In this document: in pieces, positions 9,552-18,525 of the stretch
Position numbering within the stretch: the first letter of the stretch is position 1
How the letters are laid out: the number at the start of each line of letters is the position of its first letter
NCBI RefSeq assembly: GCF_000147675.1
Contig: NZ_ADGQ01000004.1
Location: forward strand, 24,172 to 88,171
DNA: 64,000 nt
Direction: 5' to 3'
From: Peptostreptococcus stomatis DSM 17678
GTDB lineage: Bacteria > Bacillota > Clostridia > Peptostreptococcales > Peptostreptococcaceae
Translations under genes and position numbers: made by a program
The notes under the pieces: model-generated
The model's input: only the letters and a program-made list of their open reading frames with translations
What the model was told of the DNA's origin: nothing
Databases searched by the model: none

Positions 9552-9730
9552 TTTTTTGTTTTTAAATTTCTTGTTTGTTGGTTGATTTGTTCCCTCATCC
9601 TATTAATATCATATACCATCTTGCCTTCAGGCATAGTTTTAGGAGTTTTATTTTGAGCCTGTTTTGATGCATATGCTTTCTTTTTTTCGGCAAAGTTTAT
9701 AGTTTTATTCTTATTTTTGTCTTTAGCCAT
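9548..9730 (-). CDS. small highly charged protein, unknown
   Basis: Not recognised. A 60-residue cytoplasmic protein rich in Lys, Asn and Gln (N-terminus MAKDKNKNKT) with no hydrophobic segment and probably partly disordered. A strong AGGAGG ribosome site, a good promoter (TTGACT-17-TATAAT) and ATGA coupling to the membrane-anchored gene behind it argue that it is real. Confidence 0.55.
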   Translation of the reverse strand: MAKDKNKNKTINFAEKKKAYASKQAQNKTPKTMPEGKMVYDINRMREQINQQTRNLKTKN

Positions 9731-9763
9731 AGCTCTTTCCTCCTATTACCCTTAGTAATTCTA

Positions 9764-9792
9764 ATTATATTAAATTTACACTGTCAAGTCAA
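9764..9792 (-). promoter_or_regulatory. sigma-A type promoter for the 9.5-9.7 kb gene pair
   Basis: On the minus strand, TTGACT (9787-9792) and TATAAT (9764-9769) are separated by exactly 17 bases. The start codon lies 34 bases further on. Confidence 0.7.
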
Positions 9793-9927
9793 TCATTTGC
9801 CTAAACATATGACAAAAATAATGACAATTACAGACAATATTTTAATAATTTATGGTAAGGTACATATAATTATGATATTATAGAATAGATAGTATGTGGG
9901 CACTTGCCCGAGAAGGTAGTGATAAAG

Positions 9928-11034
9928 ATGATATTTATAGGAAATAGATATGAAATAACCGATAGGCCTGTTTATATTGAGGAAAACAAGCTATACAATG
10001 CCTATGATTCAGAGAAGAAAATAGATGTTAAAATAAAAATAATAGAAAATAACAGGTATATAAGTATAGATTTTATACCAAACCTGATTGATGAGAGCAT
10101 AATTATTGACGATTTAAGGTCTCCACATATCTTGAGAATACTGGATGTAGGAGTACATAGGACTGTTGATAACCTGCTTTATTATATCGTTTATGAGAAT
10201 TTCAGGGGAGTCTCTCTTACTACCCTAAACAAGGGAGCCTACCTACACATGGATGCCTTGATAAGGATAGCTACACAGACTGTGAAGGCCCTACAGGCCT
10301 ACTATAATTTAGGTAAGAAACACGGGTCCTTGAGGCCTGACAATATACTGGTTAATGAAAGGTACGAGATAAAGATAGCAGACTTTGGTATTACAGAAGC
10401 CAATAAGGGTACAAATATCAGGTGCTCTGGAAATCTTAAGTACCTATCTCCATCCCAGTTGAGTATAGATTTTACTGATATAAAGTCGGACCTATATTGT
10501 CTGGGTGTAATCTTGTATGAGTCGGTTTTTAAGAAATTTCCATTTAATGATGCCCATACTGAAAAGCAGTTAATCAAGGCTATTGACAAGGGTGTTATAT
10601 GGTCTAAAATCAATACTAGTGGTATGAATAAGGACTTTGTGGAAATTATAAAACGTCTTTTGGAGAGAAATGACAACCTATGTTATAAGAATTATAATGA
10701 AGTTCTGTTGAGTCTGAGTCATTTTATGTACAAAACTTCCAAGATTGATATAGAGGCTATAAGGGCAGAGGAGAACCAACCCCACCTGGAGTCAGTCTTG
10801 CACAAGACAGGTCATGTTAGCCCGGATGACTTTTATAAGACAAGGCAGATGTACTTGTCAGATATACAAAAGGAACTTGAAAATAAGAGTATAGATGATA
10901 TGAAGATTGTCAAGAATGGCCATACAGACAAGAAAAGTAAGAAAAAAAAGAATGGAAAAAAGACATCTCTTATAATTATAGTCCTTATTTTAATTATAAT
11001 GATGGTTCTACCTTTTATTAATATGTTTTTATAA
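9928..11034 (+). CDS. tail-anchored Ser/Thr kinase-like protein, probable pseudokinase
   Basis: A protein-kinase fold at about residues 8-285, a linker, a Lys-rich stretch and a single C-terminal membrane helix (about 345-368), so the kinase domain faces the cytoplasm. The DFG motif is intact (152-154), as are the activation-loop/P+1 region and the conserved KSDLYCLGVILYE segment. However, the catalytic loop reads HGSLRPDN (132-139) where active kinases have HRDLKPxN, so the catalytic Asp is Ser. The Gly-rich loop is also not visible. It is not a PASTA kinase, since no outside repeats exist. Catalysis is doubtful; a scaffold or ATP-binding switch is more likely. ATG 9928 is preferred, but TTG 9904 or GTG 9919 are possible starts. 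Confidence 0.75.
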   Translation: MIFIGNRYEITDRPVYIEENKLYNAYDSEKKIDVKIKIIENNRYISIDFIPNLIDESIIIDDLRSPHILRILDVGVHRTVDNLLYYIVYENFRGVSLTTLNKGAYLHMDALIRIATQTVKALQAYYNLGKKHGSLRPDNILVNERYEIKIADFGITEANKGTNIRCSGNLKYLSPSQLSIDFTDIKSDLYCLGVILYESVFKKFPFNDAHTEKQLIKAIDKGVIWSKINTSGMNKDFVEIIKRLLERNDNLCYKNYNEVLLSLSHFMYKTSKIDIEAIRAEENQPHLESVLHKTGHVSPDDFYKTRQMYLSDIQKELENKSIDDMKIVKNGHTDKKSKKKKNGKKTSLIIIVLILIIMMVLPFINMFL

Positions 11035-11038
11035 AACC

Positions 11039-11067
11039 AAGCCCGTGCTCAAGCATGGGCTTTTTAT
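11039..11067 (+). terminator. rho-independent terminator after the kinase-like gene
   Basis: An 11-bp stem (AAGCCCGTGCT / AGCATGGGCTT, one G-T pair) with a very short loop is followed by TTTTTATT. Confidence 0.85.
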
Positions 11068-11087
11068 TCGTAAAATTCCTGGTTATA

Positions 11088-11096
11088 TGGTATAAT
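11088..11096 (+). promoter_or_regulatory. extended -10 promoter before xseA
   Basis: TGGTATAAT is an extended -10 box 37 bases before the xseA start and just after the preceding terminator. No good -35 box is visible, which is common with extended -10 promoters. It would drive the long xseA-to-DUF3866 operon. Confidence 0.5.
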
Positions 11097-11133
11097 AAAA
11101 TTTAGCATATTATGCAAATTTGGTGGTGGTTGA

Positions 11134-12339
11134 ATGAAAATTAGAGTTTTGGAAGTATCCGAAGTAAATGAATATATTAAAAAAGTTTTTTTAGATGATC
11201 CTATCCTCAATAGTGTGAAAGTAAGAGGAGAGATATCTAATTTTAAGATACATTCTAGTGGTCATGTATACTTGACCCTAAAGGATAATAAGTCAAAAAT
11301 TAGGTGTATGATCTATAGGTCTGACTATAATAAGGACCTAGAATTAGACAATGGAAGTAAGATAGTTGCAGATGGATATATTTCTAATTACGTAAGTGAT
11401 GGATCCTACCAACTGTATATGAAAAATGTTTCTCTTGAAGGTGTAGGCAACCTATACCTAGATTTTTTAAAGTTAAAGGAAAAGCTAGATAAGGAGGGAC
11501 TTTTTTCTAACTACTACAAGAAACCCATACCTAGGTTTCCCAAGTCTATAGGTGTGGTTACATCTGAGACTGGGGCAGTCATTAGGGATATAATAAATGT
11601 TATAAGCAGGAGGTACCCAAAGGTAGCAATTAAGTTGTATCCAGCACTGGTACAGGGGAAGGATTCAGTTTCTAGCCTAATAGCAGGTATAAACTTTTTT
11701 AATTTGGAATACCCTGTTGATACAATTATTATAGGAAGAGGTGGTGGCTCTCTTGAGGAATTGTGGTCTTTTAATGATGAAGACCTGGCCAGGGCCATAT
11801 TCGCGTCTTCAATACCAGTAATATCAGCAGTGGGCCATGAAACTGATTTCACTATTTGTGATTTTGTTTCAGATGAAAGGGCACCAACTCCTTCTGCAGC
11901 GGCTGAGATAGCTACACCAAATTTAGCTGACCTTTTAAGGGAACAAGATTTAATGGCCAAGCGCATGACCAACTCTATAAATAATAGGATTATTTTAGAA
12001 AAACACAGGCTAAGGTCTAGCATGGATAGGTTTAGTCAGTATGCTGATAGGTATATGCTTGGGGATAGGTATATAGCCCTGGATATGATATTAGATAAGA
12101 TAGATTCAAGTTTTACCAAGTATATTCAAAATAAAAGGGAAGAAATGAACTTGTATGGGGTTAAGATGTCCAGTTTAAACCCCTTTTCAATATTTGATAG
12201 GGGATATTCAATAGCGGAAAAAGAAGGAAGGATAGTCTCCACTATCAGGGATATTGACCAGGGAGACAAGTTGAAAATAAATCTTAAGGATGGAAAACTG
12301 GACTGTCAGGTAGTGGATATAGAGGCTAATGATAAGTAA
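11134..12339 (+). CDS. xseA: exodeoxyribonuclease VII large subunit
   Basis: Catalytic large subunit of exonuclease VII, which degrades single-stranded DNA from both ends. The N-terminal OB-fold (about 1-100, including VRGEISNFKIHSSGHVYLTL) binds DNA. The middle catalytic domain has the family signatures GVVTSETGAVIRDI, IIGRGGGSLEELWSFNDE and AVGHETDFTICDFVSD, followed by APTPSAAAE, and a helical C-terminal part follows. The length of 401 residues is normal. The ribosome site is GGTGGTGG. It heads the operon and is followed by xseB, its small subunit, after 67 bases. Confidence 0.97.
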   Translation: MKIRVLEVSEVNEYIKKVFLDDPILNSVKVRGEISNFKIHSSGHVYLTLKDNKSKIRCMIYRSDYNKDLELDNGSKIVADGYISNYVSDGSYQLYMKNVSLEGVGNLYLDFLKLKEKLDKEGLFSNYYKKPIPRFPKSIGVVTSETGAVIRDIINVISRRYPKVAIKLYPALVQGKDSVSSLIAGINFFNLEYPVDTIIIGRGGGSLEELWSFNDEDLARAIFASSIPVISAVGHETDFTICDFVSDERAPTPSAAAEIATPNLADLLREQDLMAKRMTNSINNRIILEKHRLRSSMDRFSQYADRYMLGDRYIALDMILDKIDSSFTKYIQNKREEMNLYGVKMSSLNPFSIFDRGYSIAEKEGRIVSTIRDIDQGDKLKINLKDGKLDCQVVDIEANDK

Positions 12340-12406
12340 TAGTATATAAAATGTATTTAACTAATAAACAATAAATGAGTAAAGAGAATAAGATAGGGGT
12401 GGCAAT

Positions 12407-12652
12407 TTGAATTCGGACAAGTTGGTAAGTATAAGTGAAATAGATATAGAAAAGATGTCTTATGAGGAGGCTTTCGATATGATGAAGGACCTGGTTAGTC
12501 AGTTAGAAAATGGCCAGGTAAACCTTGAAGAGTCTCTTAAGTTATTCGAATATGGAAGTCGTCTGTATAGGCACTGTAATGCTATATTGGAAAAAACAGA
12601 AATGAAGATAAGTAAATTCAATGAATATAAGGAAGAAGTAGAGGTGGACTAA
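12407..12652 (+). CDS. xseB: exodeoxyribonuclease VII small subunit
   Basis: An 81-residue helical protein with the family core MSYEEAFDMMKDLVSQLENG and the LEESLKLFEYGSRLYRHC segment. XseB binds XseA and is needed for exonuclease VII function. The most likely start is a TTG after AGGGGTGG; an ATG at 12455 would remove part of the N-terminus. Its stop codon shares one base with the ispA start (TAATG), so the two are translated in series. Confidence 0.93.
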   Translation: MNSDKLVSISEIDIEKMSYEEAFDMMKDLVSQLENGQVNLEESLKLFEYGSRLYRHCNAILEKTEMKISKFNEYKEEVEVD

Positions 12653-13536
12653 TGGATTTCATCAGTGAATTGAAAAAGAAGAGTGATTTTATAGAAGCAG
12701 AGATTTATGCCTACCTACCACTGGAAGAGGGCTATCAAAAGACTCTTTTTTCAGCCATGAATTATAGCTATAAGGCAGGTGGTAAGAGGTTAAGGCCAAT
12801 CTTGATTATGGAGTCATATAAGCTATGCGGTGGAAAGGGTAGTGAATACCTTCCTTATGCAGCAGCAATAGAAATGATCCATACCTATTCACTAATTCAT
12901 GATGACCTACCAGCCTTGGACAATGATGACCTTAGGAGGGGGAAGAAAACCAACCATAAGGTCTTTGGAGAAGCCATGGCTATATTGGCAGGAGATGGTC
13001 TCCTAAACTATGCCTATGAGGTAATCTTAAACCATGCCCTTAATTCATCTGACCAGCCATCAGCAATTAAGGCCTGCAAGGCCATAGCAGATGGGGCTGG
13101 TATATATGGTATGGTCGGAGGTCAGGTAGTAGACGTTGAGAGCGAGTCTAAGGAAATAGACCTAGCCTGTCTGGACTTTATCCACTTGAACAAGACGGCA
13201 GCTATGATAGTTGCCTGCATGAAGTCAGGTGCTTACCTGGCAGGTGCAGATGATGATACAGTTGAAAAGTTAGAAGCCTATGGAAGGTATCTAGGTTTGG
13301 CCTTTCAGATAGCTGATGATATCCTTGATATCGAGGGCGATGAAAAGGAACTCGGTAAAAATGTTGGTAGTGATATAGAAAATGACAAGGCTACTTATCC
13401 CCATATACTTGGTATGGAAAGGTCTAAAGAAATTGCCAGAGACCTGGTTGTCAAGGCAAAAGAAAAGATAGAGGCTTTTGAAGGGGCAGAGTTTCTAGTT
13501 GGATTGGCCGACTATGTCATCAGCAGAAACAAGTAG
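12652..13536 (+). CDS. ispA: polyprenyl (farnesyl/geranylgeranyl) diphosphate synthase
   Basis: Condenses IPP with allylic diphosphates to short-chain prenyl diphosphates. Both Asp-rich Mg2+ sites are present: DDLPALDNDD near residue 84 and DDILD near 223. The GGKRLRP motif sits near residue 43 and lysines of the IPP site follow. The length of 294 residues fits the FPP synthase branch. The position beside xseB and near dxs matches Bacillus and Clostridia, where ispA feeds undecaprenyl phosphate and other prenyl lipids. The C-terminus runs up to the next gene's ribosome site. Confidence 0.95.
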   Translation: MDFISELKKKSDFIEAEIYAYLPLEEGYQKTLFSAMNYSYKAGGKRLRPILIMESYKLCGGKGSEYLPYAAAIEMIHTYSLIHDDLPALDNDDLRRGKKTNHKVFGEAMAILAGDGLLNYAYEVILNHALNSSDQPSAIKACKAIADGAGIYGMVGGQVVDVESESKEIDLACLDFIHLNKTAAMIVACMKSGAYLAGADDDTVEKLEAYGRYLGLAFQIADDILDIEGDEKELGKNVGSDIENDKATYPHILGMERSKEIARDLVVKAKEKIEAFEGAEFLVGLADYVISRNK

Positions 13537-13552
13537 TGGTAATGGAGGAAGT

Positions 13553-13984
13553 ATGAGTTTTTTCAGTGAGATATTTAGTAACGAGATCTTGTGGGTTAGT
13601 ATATTTGCCTGTTTTTTTGCCCAGTTTTTAAAAATTTTCTCAGGTGAAAAAGGCATAGATATTAGTAGAATCATAGTTTCTGGTGGTATGCCTAGTTCAC
13701 ATAGTTCTTTTGTTTCTTGTATGTCTACAATGATAGGTCTTAAGTATGGTTTTTCATCTGACTTATTTGCAGTAGCAGTGGTTGTATCATTGATTATTAT
13801 GTACGATGCATCAGGTGTAAGACAGGCTGTAGGTAAGCAGGCTACAATACTTAACCAGTTAATAGAGGATTGGCAGAAGAAGAAGGAAATAAAGCAGGAG
13901 AAACTTAAGGAGTTAATGGGACATACACCAAAGCAGGTTTTCTTTGGTGGCTTATTAGGTATAATTATAGGCCTAATATTCTAG
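13553..13984 (+). CDS. divergent PAP2 family membrane protein (YuiD-like)
   Basis: A 143-residue membrane protein of the DUF212/divergent PAP2 family. The GGMPSSHSS motif (about 44-52) matches the second phosphatase signature, and a YDASGVRQAVGKQA segment follows. Family members are presumed lipid or prenyl phosphate phosphatases, so a position between ispA and dxs is suggestive. The start is at ATG 13553 behind ATGGAGGAAG; the longer in-frame start would overlap the end of ispA. Confidence 0.85.
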   Translation: MSFFSEIFSNEILWVSIFACFFAQFLKIFSGEKGIDISRIIVSGGMPSSHSSFVSCMSTMIGLKYGFSSDLFAVAVVVSLIIMYDASGVRQAVGKQATILNQLIEDWQKKKEIKQEKLKELMGHTPKQVFFGGLLGIIIGLIF

Positions 13985-14000
13985 ATAGTAAGGTGATAAT

Positions 14001-15947
14001 ATGTATGAATTAATAAGAGGGATAAATTCCCCAGCAGATATAAAAAGAATGAATAAGGAGGACTTGTCTAACCTGGCTAAGGATATCAGGAAGTTTTTGA
14101 TAAAGAAGATATCAGCCACAGGTGGCCACCTGGCATCTAACCTGGGAGTGGTTGAATTAACTCTGGCCCTTCACAAGGTATTTGACAGTCCTGAAGATAA
14201 GATTATATGGGACGTTGGTCACCAGGCCTATGTCCATAAGATATTGACAGGGAGGCAGGATGGTTTTGACTCCCTAAGACAGTATGGTGGTATGTCGGGT
14301 TTTCCAAAGGAATCTGAAAGTCAGCATGATATTTTTGATACGGGACATAGCTCTACATCCATATCTGTTGCCTTGGGACTTGCCTGTGCCAGGGATATAC
14401 AGAAGCAGAAGCACCAGGTTATTGCCGTAATAGGTGATGGTGCCTTTACAGGAGGGATGGCTATTGAAGCCTTGAATAACCTGGGATATTTGAATAAAAA
14501 CATGATAGTAATCCTCAATGATAATGAAATGTCCATAGACAAGAATACGGGTGCATTTTCTTCTTATATGTCAAAGATAATGATGAATAGCGACACCCTT
14601 ATCATGAAGGAAAACATTGATAAGTTTATGAATATGACTCAAATAGGTAGCAAGATATCCAAGAGGGCAAATAGGTTGACGGATTCTATATTTACCAGCC
14701 TATCCCCATCTGAATGTGGTCTAATAGATGCCCTTGGCATAAAGTATTTTGGTCCAATAGATGGTCACAATATAGAGGAACTGGTGGAGACACTTGAGTT
14801 TATAAAAAATGTGGATGGACCTAAGTTTATACATGTTAAAACTGTAAAGGGCAAGGGCTATAAGTTTGCCCAAGACCATCCAGAAGACTACCACGGGGTA
14901 GGTAAGTTTGATTATAGGACAGGGGTCAAACCAGGCAAGACCAGGTCAATTTCATCTATAGTTGGAATTACCCTTGCAGAGATGGCCAACTACAATGAAA
15001 ATATAATAGCTATTACGGCGGCCATGCCTACAGGTACTGGTTTAAATATATTTTCTAAGCTACATCCGGACAGGTATTTTGATGTTGGTATAGCGGAACA
15101 GCATGCGACTACATTTGCTGCCGGACTGGCCAAGGCTGGTTTAAAACCATACTTTGCAGTATATTCCAGTTTCCTACAAAGGGGATATGACCAGCTTATA
15201 CACGACGTATGTATAACTAGCAAGCCCGTAACCTTTCTGATAGATAGGGCGGGTCTAGTAGGTAATGATGGTGAAACCCACCATGGTATTTTTGACCTAT
15301 CCTACCTAAATCCTATACCAAATCTGACAGTTATGGCCCCAATGGATAGCCAGGAAATGATAGATATGATCAGGTTTTCTGAAAGAATGGATAGCCCCCT
15401 AGCTATCAGGTATCCTAGGGGAAGTGAGTATATAATAAGTCAAAAGGACTATGATTTTTGCAAGATAGACAGGGAACCATTTGATTCCTATTCCATAGGC
15501 CAGCCCCAGGTTCTGATAGACGAGGTAAGACCCCTTAAGGGAAATAATAATTTGAGAAAAGTGGCTATAATTAGTATAGGAAATATGATGAAACCGGTTC
15601 TTGATATCCTTCCTGATTTGAGGAAAGAATACAGGGAATCCCACAATGGACAAGACTTTGAACTTATCCTATTAAATGCCAGATACTTGAAACCTTTAAA
15701 TGTTGATACATATCTGGATATCCTGGGCAGTGTTGATAATGTTATAAGTCTTGAAGATAATGTGGTAACTGGTGGATTTGGTTCCAGTATCTTAAAACTT
15801 TTATCAGAGAACCATCTTGACACAAGACTGGATATATTTGCTGTACCTGATAAATTTATTGGGCATGGTAACACTGATATCCTGATGGACAAGCTTGGCT
15901 TGTCACCAAGTAAGATAAAAGATAGAATACTTAAGATTCTTGAGTAG
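14001..15947 (+). CDS. dxs: 1-deoxy-D-xylulose-5-phosphate synthase
   Basis: First enzyme of the MEP pathway: pyruvate plus glyceraldehyde-3-phosphate give DXP, with thiamin diphosphate. The N-terminal TPP domain carries [14 protein letters not shown], the [16 protein letters not shown] segment and [16 protein letters not shown] with the Mg/TPP residues. The central pyrimidine-binding domain has [17 protein letters not shown] and the C-terminal transketolase domain has [10 protein letters not shown]. The length of 648 residues is slightly above the usual 620-640. dxr and ispG of the same pathway lie about 15 kb away on the other strand. Confidence 0.97.
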   Translation: MYELIRGINSPADIKRMNKEDLSNLAKDIRKFLIKKISATGGHLASNLGVVELTLALHKVFDSPEDKIIWDVGHQAYVHKILTGRQDGFDSLRQYGGMSGFPKESESQHDIFDTGHSSTSISVALGLACARDIQKQKHQVIAVIGDGAFTGGMAIEALNNLGYLNKNMIVILNDNEMSIDKNTGAFSSYMSKIMMNSDTLIMKENIDKFMNMTQIGSKISKRANRLTDSIFTSLSPSECGLIDALGIKYFGPIDGHNIEELVETLEFIKNVDGPKFIHVKTVKGKGYKFAQDHPEDYHGVGKFDYRTGVKPGKTRSISSIVGITLAEMANYNENIIAITAAMPTGTGLNIFSKLHPDRYFDVGIAEQHATTFAAGLAKAGLKPYFAVYSSFLQRGYDQLIHDVCITSKPVTFLIDRAGLVGNDGETHHGIFDLSYLNPIPNLTVMAPMDSQEMIDMIRFSERMDSPLAIRYPRGSEYIISQKDYDFCKIDREPFDSYSIGQPQVLIDEVRPLKGNNNLRKVAIISIGNMMKPVLDILPDLRKEYRESHNGQDFELILLNARYLKPLNVDTYLDILGSVDNVISLEDNVVTGGFGSSILKLLSENHLDTRLDIFAVPDKFIGHGNTDILMDKLGLSPSKIKDRILKILE

Positions 15948-15975
15948 GGTTTAGCCTATATCAATGGAGGTAGCA

Positions 15976-16818
15976 ATGAAGAAGAGAATTGATGTATTAT
16001 TGGTTGATATGGGTTTTTTTCCTAGTCGTGAACAGGCTAGGAGGACCATAATGGCCGGTAATGTTTTTGTAGACAATCAAAGGGTGGATAAACCGGGTAC
16101 AATGGTCAAGGATGACTCTGAAATACTTGTAAAAGGCAAGCCCCTGGCCTATGTTAGTCGTGGTGGTCTTAAGTTAGAAAAGGCAATGAAAAATTTTGAC
16201 ATTAGTCTAGAGGGCAAGGTATGTATGGATATAGGTGCATCAACAGGAGGTTTTACAGACTGTATGTTGCAAAATGGGGCTGTAAAGGTTTACTCAGTTG
16301 ATGTTGGATATGGTCAGTTGGCCTGGAAATTAAGACAGGATGAGAGGGTCGTTTGCATGGAAAGGCAGAATATAAGGTTTTTAGAGGTCGACGCCCTAGA
16401 TGAAAGACCGGATTTTGCATCCATAGATGTGTCCTTTATATCTCTTAAGTTAGTCCTACCAAAGGCATGGGAACTTTTAAATGATGGTGGTAGGCTAGTT
16501 GCCCTTATAAAACCCCAGTTTGAAGCCGGTAGAGAAAAGGTGGGCAAGAAGGGGGTAGTAAGAGAAAGGTCAACCCATATAGAAGTAATAGAGATGGTTT
16601 CCAGACTTGCTATCAAGGAAGGTTTTAAAATACTTGACCTTGATTTTTCACCAATAAAGGGACCTGAAGGAAATATAGAATATTTGATTTATCTTGAAAA
16701 AACAGACAAAAACATTGAAATAAATGATGAAAATGAGGATGTTAGACTCCTTGGTGGATATGAGGCTTACCATGATATGATTGTAGATTTGGTGGAAAAG
16801 TCACATTCATTAGATTAG
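15976..16818 (+). CDS. tlyA: TlyA family rRNA 2'-O-methyltransferase / hemolysin-A homologue
   Basis: An N-terminal S4 RNA-binding domain (about 1-65) is joined to an FtsJ-type Rossmann methyltransferase with the SAM motif MDIGASTGGFTDC near residue 78. Later motifs include IDVSFISLKLVLP and ALIKPQFEAGR. TlyA methylates riboses in 16S and 23S rRNA in mycobacteria; in Firmicutes (YqxC) the exact target is less sure. The start is ATG 15976, because the GGAGG at 15966-15970 serves it. Bacillus has ahrC/argR between this gene and recN; here argR is missing and recN follows after 15 bases. Confidence 0.9.
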   Translation: MKKRIDVLLVDMGFFPSREQARRTIMAGNVFVDNQRVDKPGTMVKDDSEILVKGKPLAYVSRGGLKLEKAMKNFDISLEGKVCMDIGASTGGFTDCMLQNGAVKVYSVDVGYGQLAWKLRQDERVVCMERQNIRFLEVDALDERPDFASIDVSFISLKLVLPKAWELLNDGGRLVALIKPQFEAGREKVGKKGVVRERSTHIEVIEMVSRLAIKEGFKILDLDFSPIKGPEGNIEYLIYLEKTDKNIEINDENEDVRLLGGYEAYHDMIVDLVEKSHSLD

Positions 16819-16833
16819 CAGAGGGAGAATAAA

Positions 16834-18516
16834 ATGATTAAGGAACTGTATATGAAAAATTGTGCCCTAATAGAAGAACTAAGGGTGGATTTTGGTAGCA
16901 AGTTGAATATATTGACAGGTGAAACTGGATCTGGAAAATCAATCGTCCTTGAGGGTTTAAACCTATGCCTAGGAGGCAAGTATGATCGTTCCTTTTTAAG
17001 AAAGGATTGTGACAGGGGCTTGGTGGAATTACTTATATATACGGATAACCAAAAGGTAGAGGACCTCTTGAATGAGTATTCTATTCCATATAGTGACAAG
17101 GAGTTACTGGTATCTAGGTCTATATTTGAGGATGGAAAGTCAACTACTAAGTTAAATGGTAGGTCTATTAGGCTGGCTGACCTAAGAACTATTATGATGA
17201 CTATCGTAGATATACACAGTCAGCACCAAAATCAGGCCCTATACAATAGGGATGTCCACCTTGAATTTTTAGACTTGTATGGGAAAGATAGCTTAAAGGA
17301 TATAAAGTCAAAATATGATGCTAGCTATAAAAAGTATACAGACATTAAATCAAAGATTCTTGAACTTAATGATAATATGACGGAAAGAGAACTTGAGAGG
17401 GAAGTGGACCTTCTTAAATACCAAATAGATGAAATTGAGAAGGCCAATCTCGACGTGGATGAATATGAGATATTAAAGGTAAAATACAAAAAATATTCTA
17501 ACCAAGACAAGATAAATACGGCAATTTTAACCAGTTATGATCTTTTAAAGTCTGGTGATTTGGGGGTAGAGGACAGGATTGGCAAGTCCCTATCAGCATT
17601 GGGGCCGGTAGCCGACTATGATATAGTCCTAGAAGACTTTGTAGAAGGTCTAGAAAATATCATGTACCAGTTGGAGGATCTTGATGCAAGTATGAGGTCT
17701 TATATAGATAAGAATGAATACAATCCCCAGATTTTAGAGGAAATCCAGCTAAGGATGGACTTCATAAATACTATGAAGAGGAAGTACGGAGATAAGATAG
17801 AGGATATTTTAGACTATAAGATAGAGATGAAACAAAGGCTCTATAATATTGAAAATAGGGAAGAACGTAAGTTGGCCCTATTAAAAGAACAGGAAAAAAT
17901 AGAGGAAGACTTAGAAAAAATAGGAGGAGAATTGACTTCTTCTAGGATGAAAGTGGCCAATCTTCTAGAAGAAAGCCTATTAAAAGAATTAGAGTCTCTT
18001 AATATGAAAAATACAAAATTTAAGGTAATCTTTAACAAAGTAGGTTATACTAGTAGTGGGTGTGATGATGTGGAATATTATGTTTCATTCAATCTAGGAG
18101 AAAACCTAAACCCCCTTAACAAGGTAGCATCTGGTGGTGAAATGTCACGTTTTATGTTGGCTTTTAAGAAGATACTATCAGATGTAGATAAGATAGAAAC
18201 CATGATTTTTGATGAAATAGATACTGGTATAAGTGGCAGGGCTGCCCAGGTTGTCGGTGAGAAATTGGCAGAAATGGCCAAACACAAGCAGTTAATCTGT
18301 ATAACCCACCTACCTCAAATAGCGGCATTTGCAGATGACCACTACTACATAGAAAAGAATGTTGAAAATGAGAGAACATTTACCAGCATAAGGAATCTCA
18401 GTTATCAAGATAGGCAAGAAGAAATTGCCAGGTTGATTTCTGGAAAAATTATAACAGAAAAGACCTTGGAACATTCTCATGAAATGATTGAGTTAGCTAA
18501 GAAAACAAAGGCATAG
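16834..18516 (+). CDS. recN: DNA repair protein RecN
   Basis: An SMC-like ATPase acting early at double-strand breaks. Walker A GETGSGKS lies at residues 30-37, a long coiled coil runs from about 160 to 370, and the C-terminal ABC half has VASGGEMSRFMLAFKKIL followed by Walker B MIFDEIDTGISG. The length of 560 residues is normal. The ribosome site is AGAGGGAG. It is co-transcribed with tlyA and steA, as in many Clostridia. Confidence 0.96.
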   Translation: MIKELYMKNCALIEELRVDFGSKLNILTGETGSGKSIVLEGLNLCLGGKYDRSFLRKDCDRGLVELLIYTDNQKVEDLLNEYSIPYSDKELLVSRSIFEDGKSTTKLNGRSIRLADLRTIMMTIVDIHSQHQNQALYNRDVHLEFLDLYGKDSLKDIKSKYDASYKKYTDIKSKILELNDNMTERELEREVDLLKYQIDEIEKANLDVDEYEILKVKYKKYSNQDKINTAILTSYDLLKSGDLGVEDRIGKSLSALGPVADYDIVLEDFVEGLENIMYQLEDLDASMRSYIDKNEYNPQILEEIQLRMDFINTMKRKYGDKIEDILDYKIEMKQRLYNIENREERKLALLKEQEKIEEDLEKIGGELTSSRMKVANLLEESLLKELESLNMKNTKFKVIFNKVGYTSSGCDDVEYYVSFNLGENLNPLNKVASGGEMSRFMLAFKKILSDVDKIETMIFDEIDTGISGRAAQVVGEKLAEMAKHKQLICITHLPQIAAFADDHYYIEKNVENERTFTSIRNLSYQDRQEEIARLISGKIITEKTLEHSHEMIELAKKTKA

Positions 18517-18525
18517 GAGGTAATC

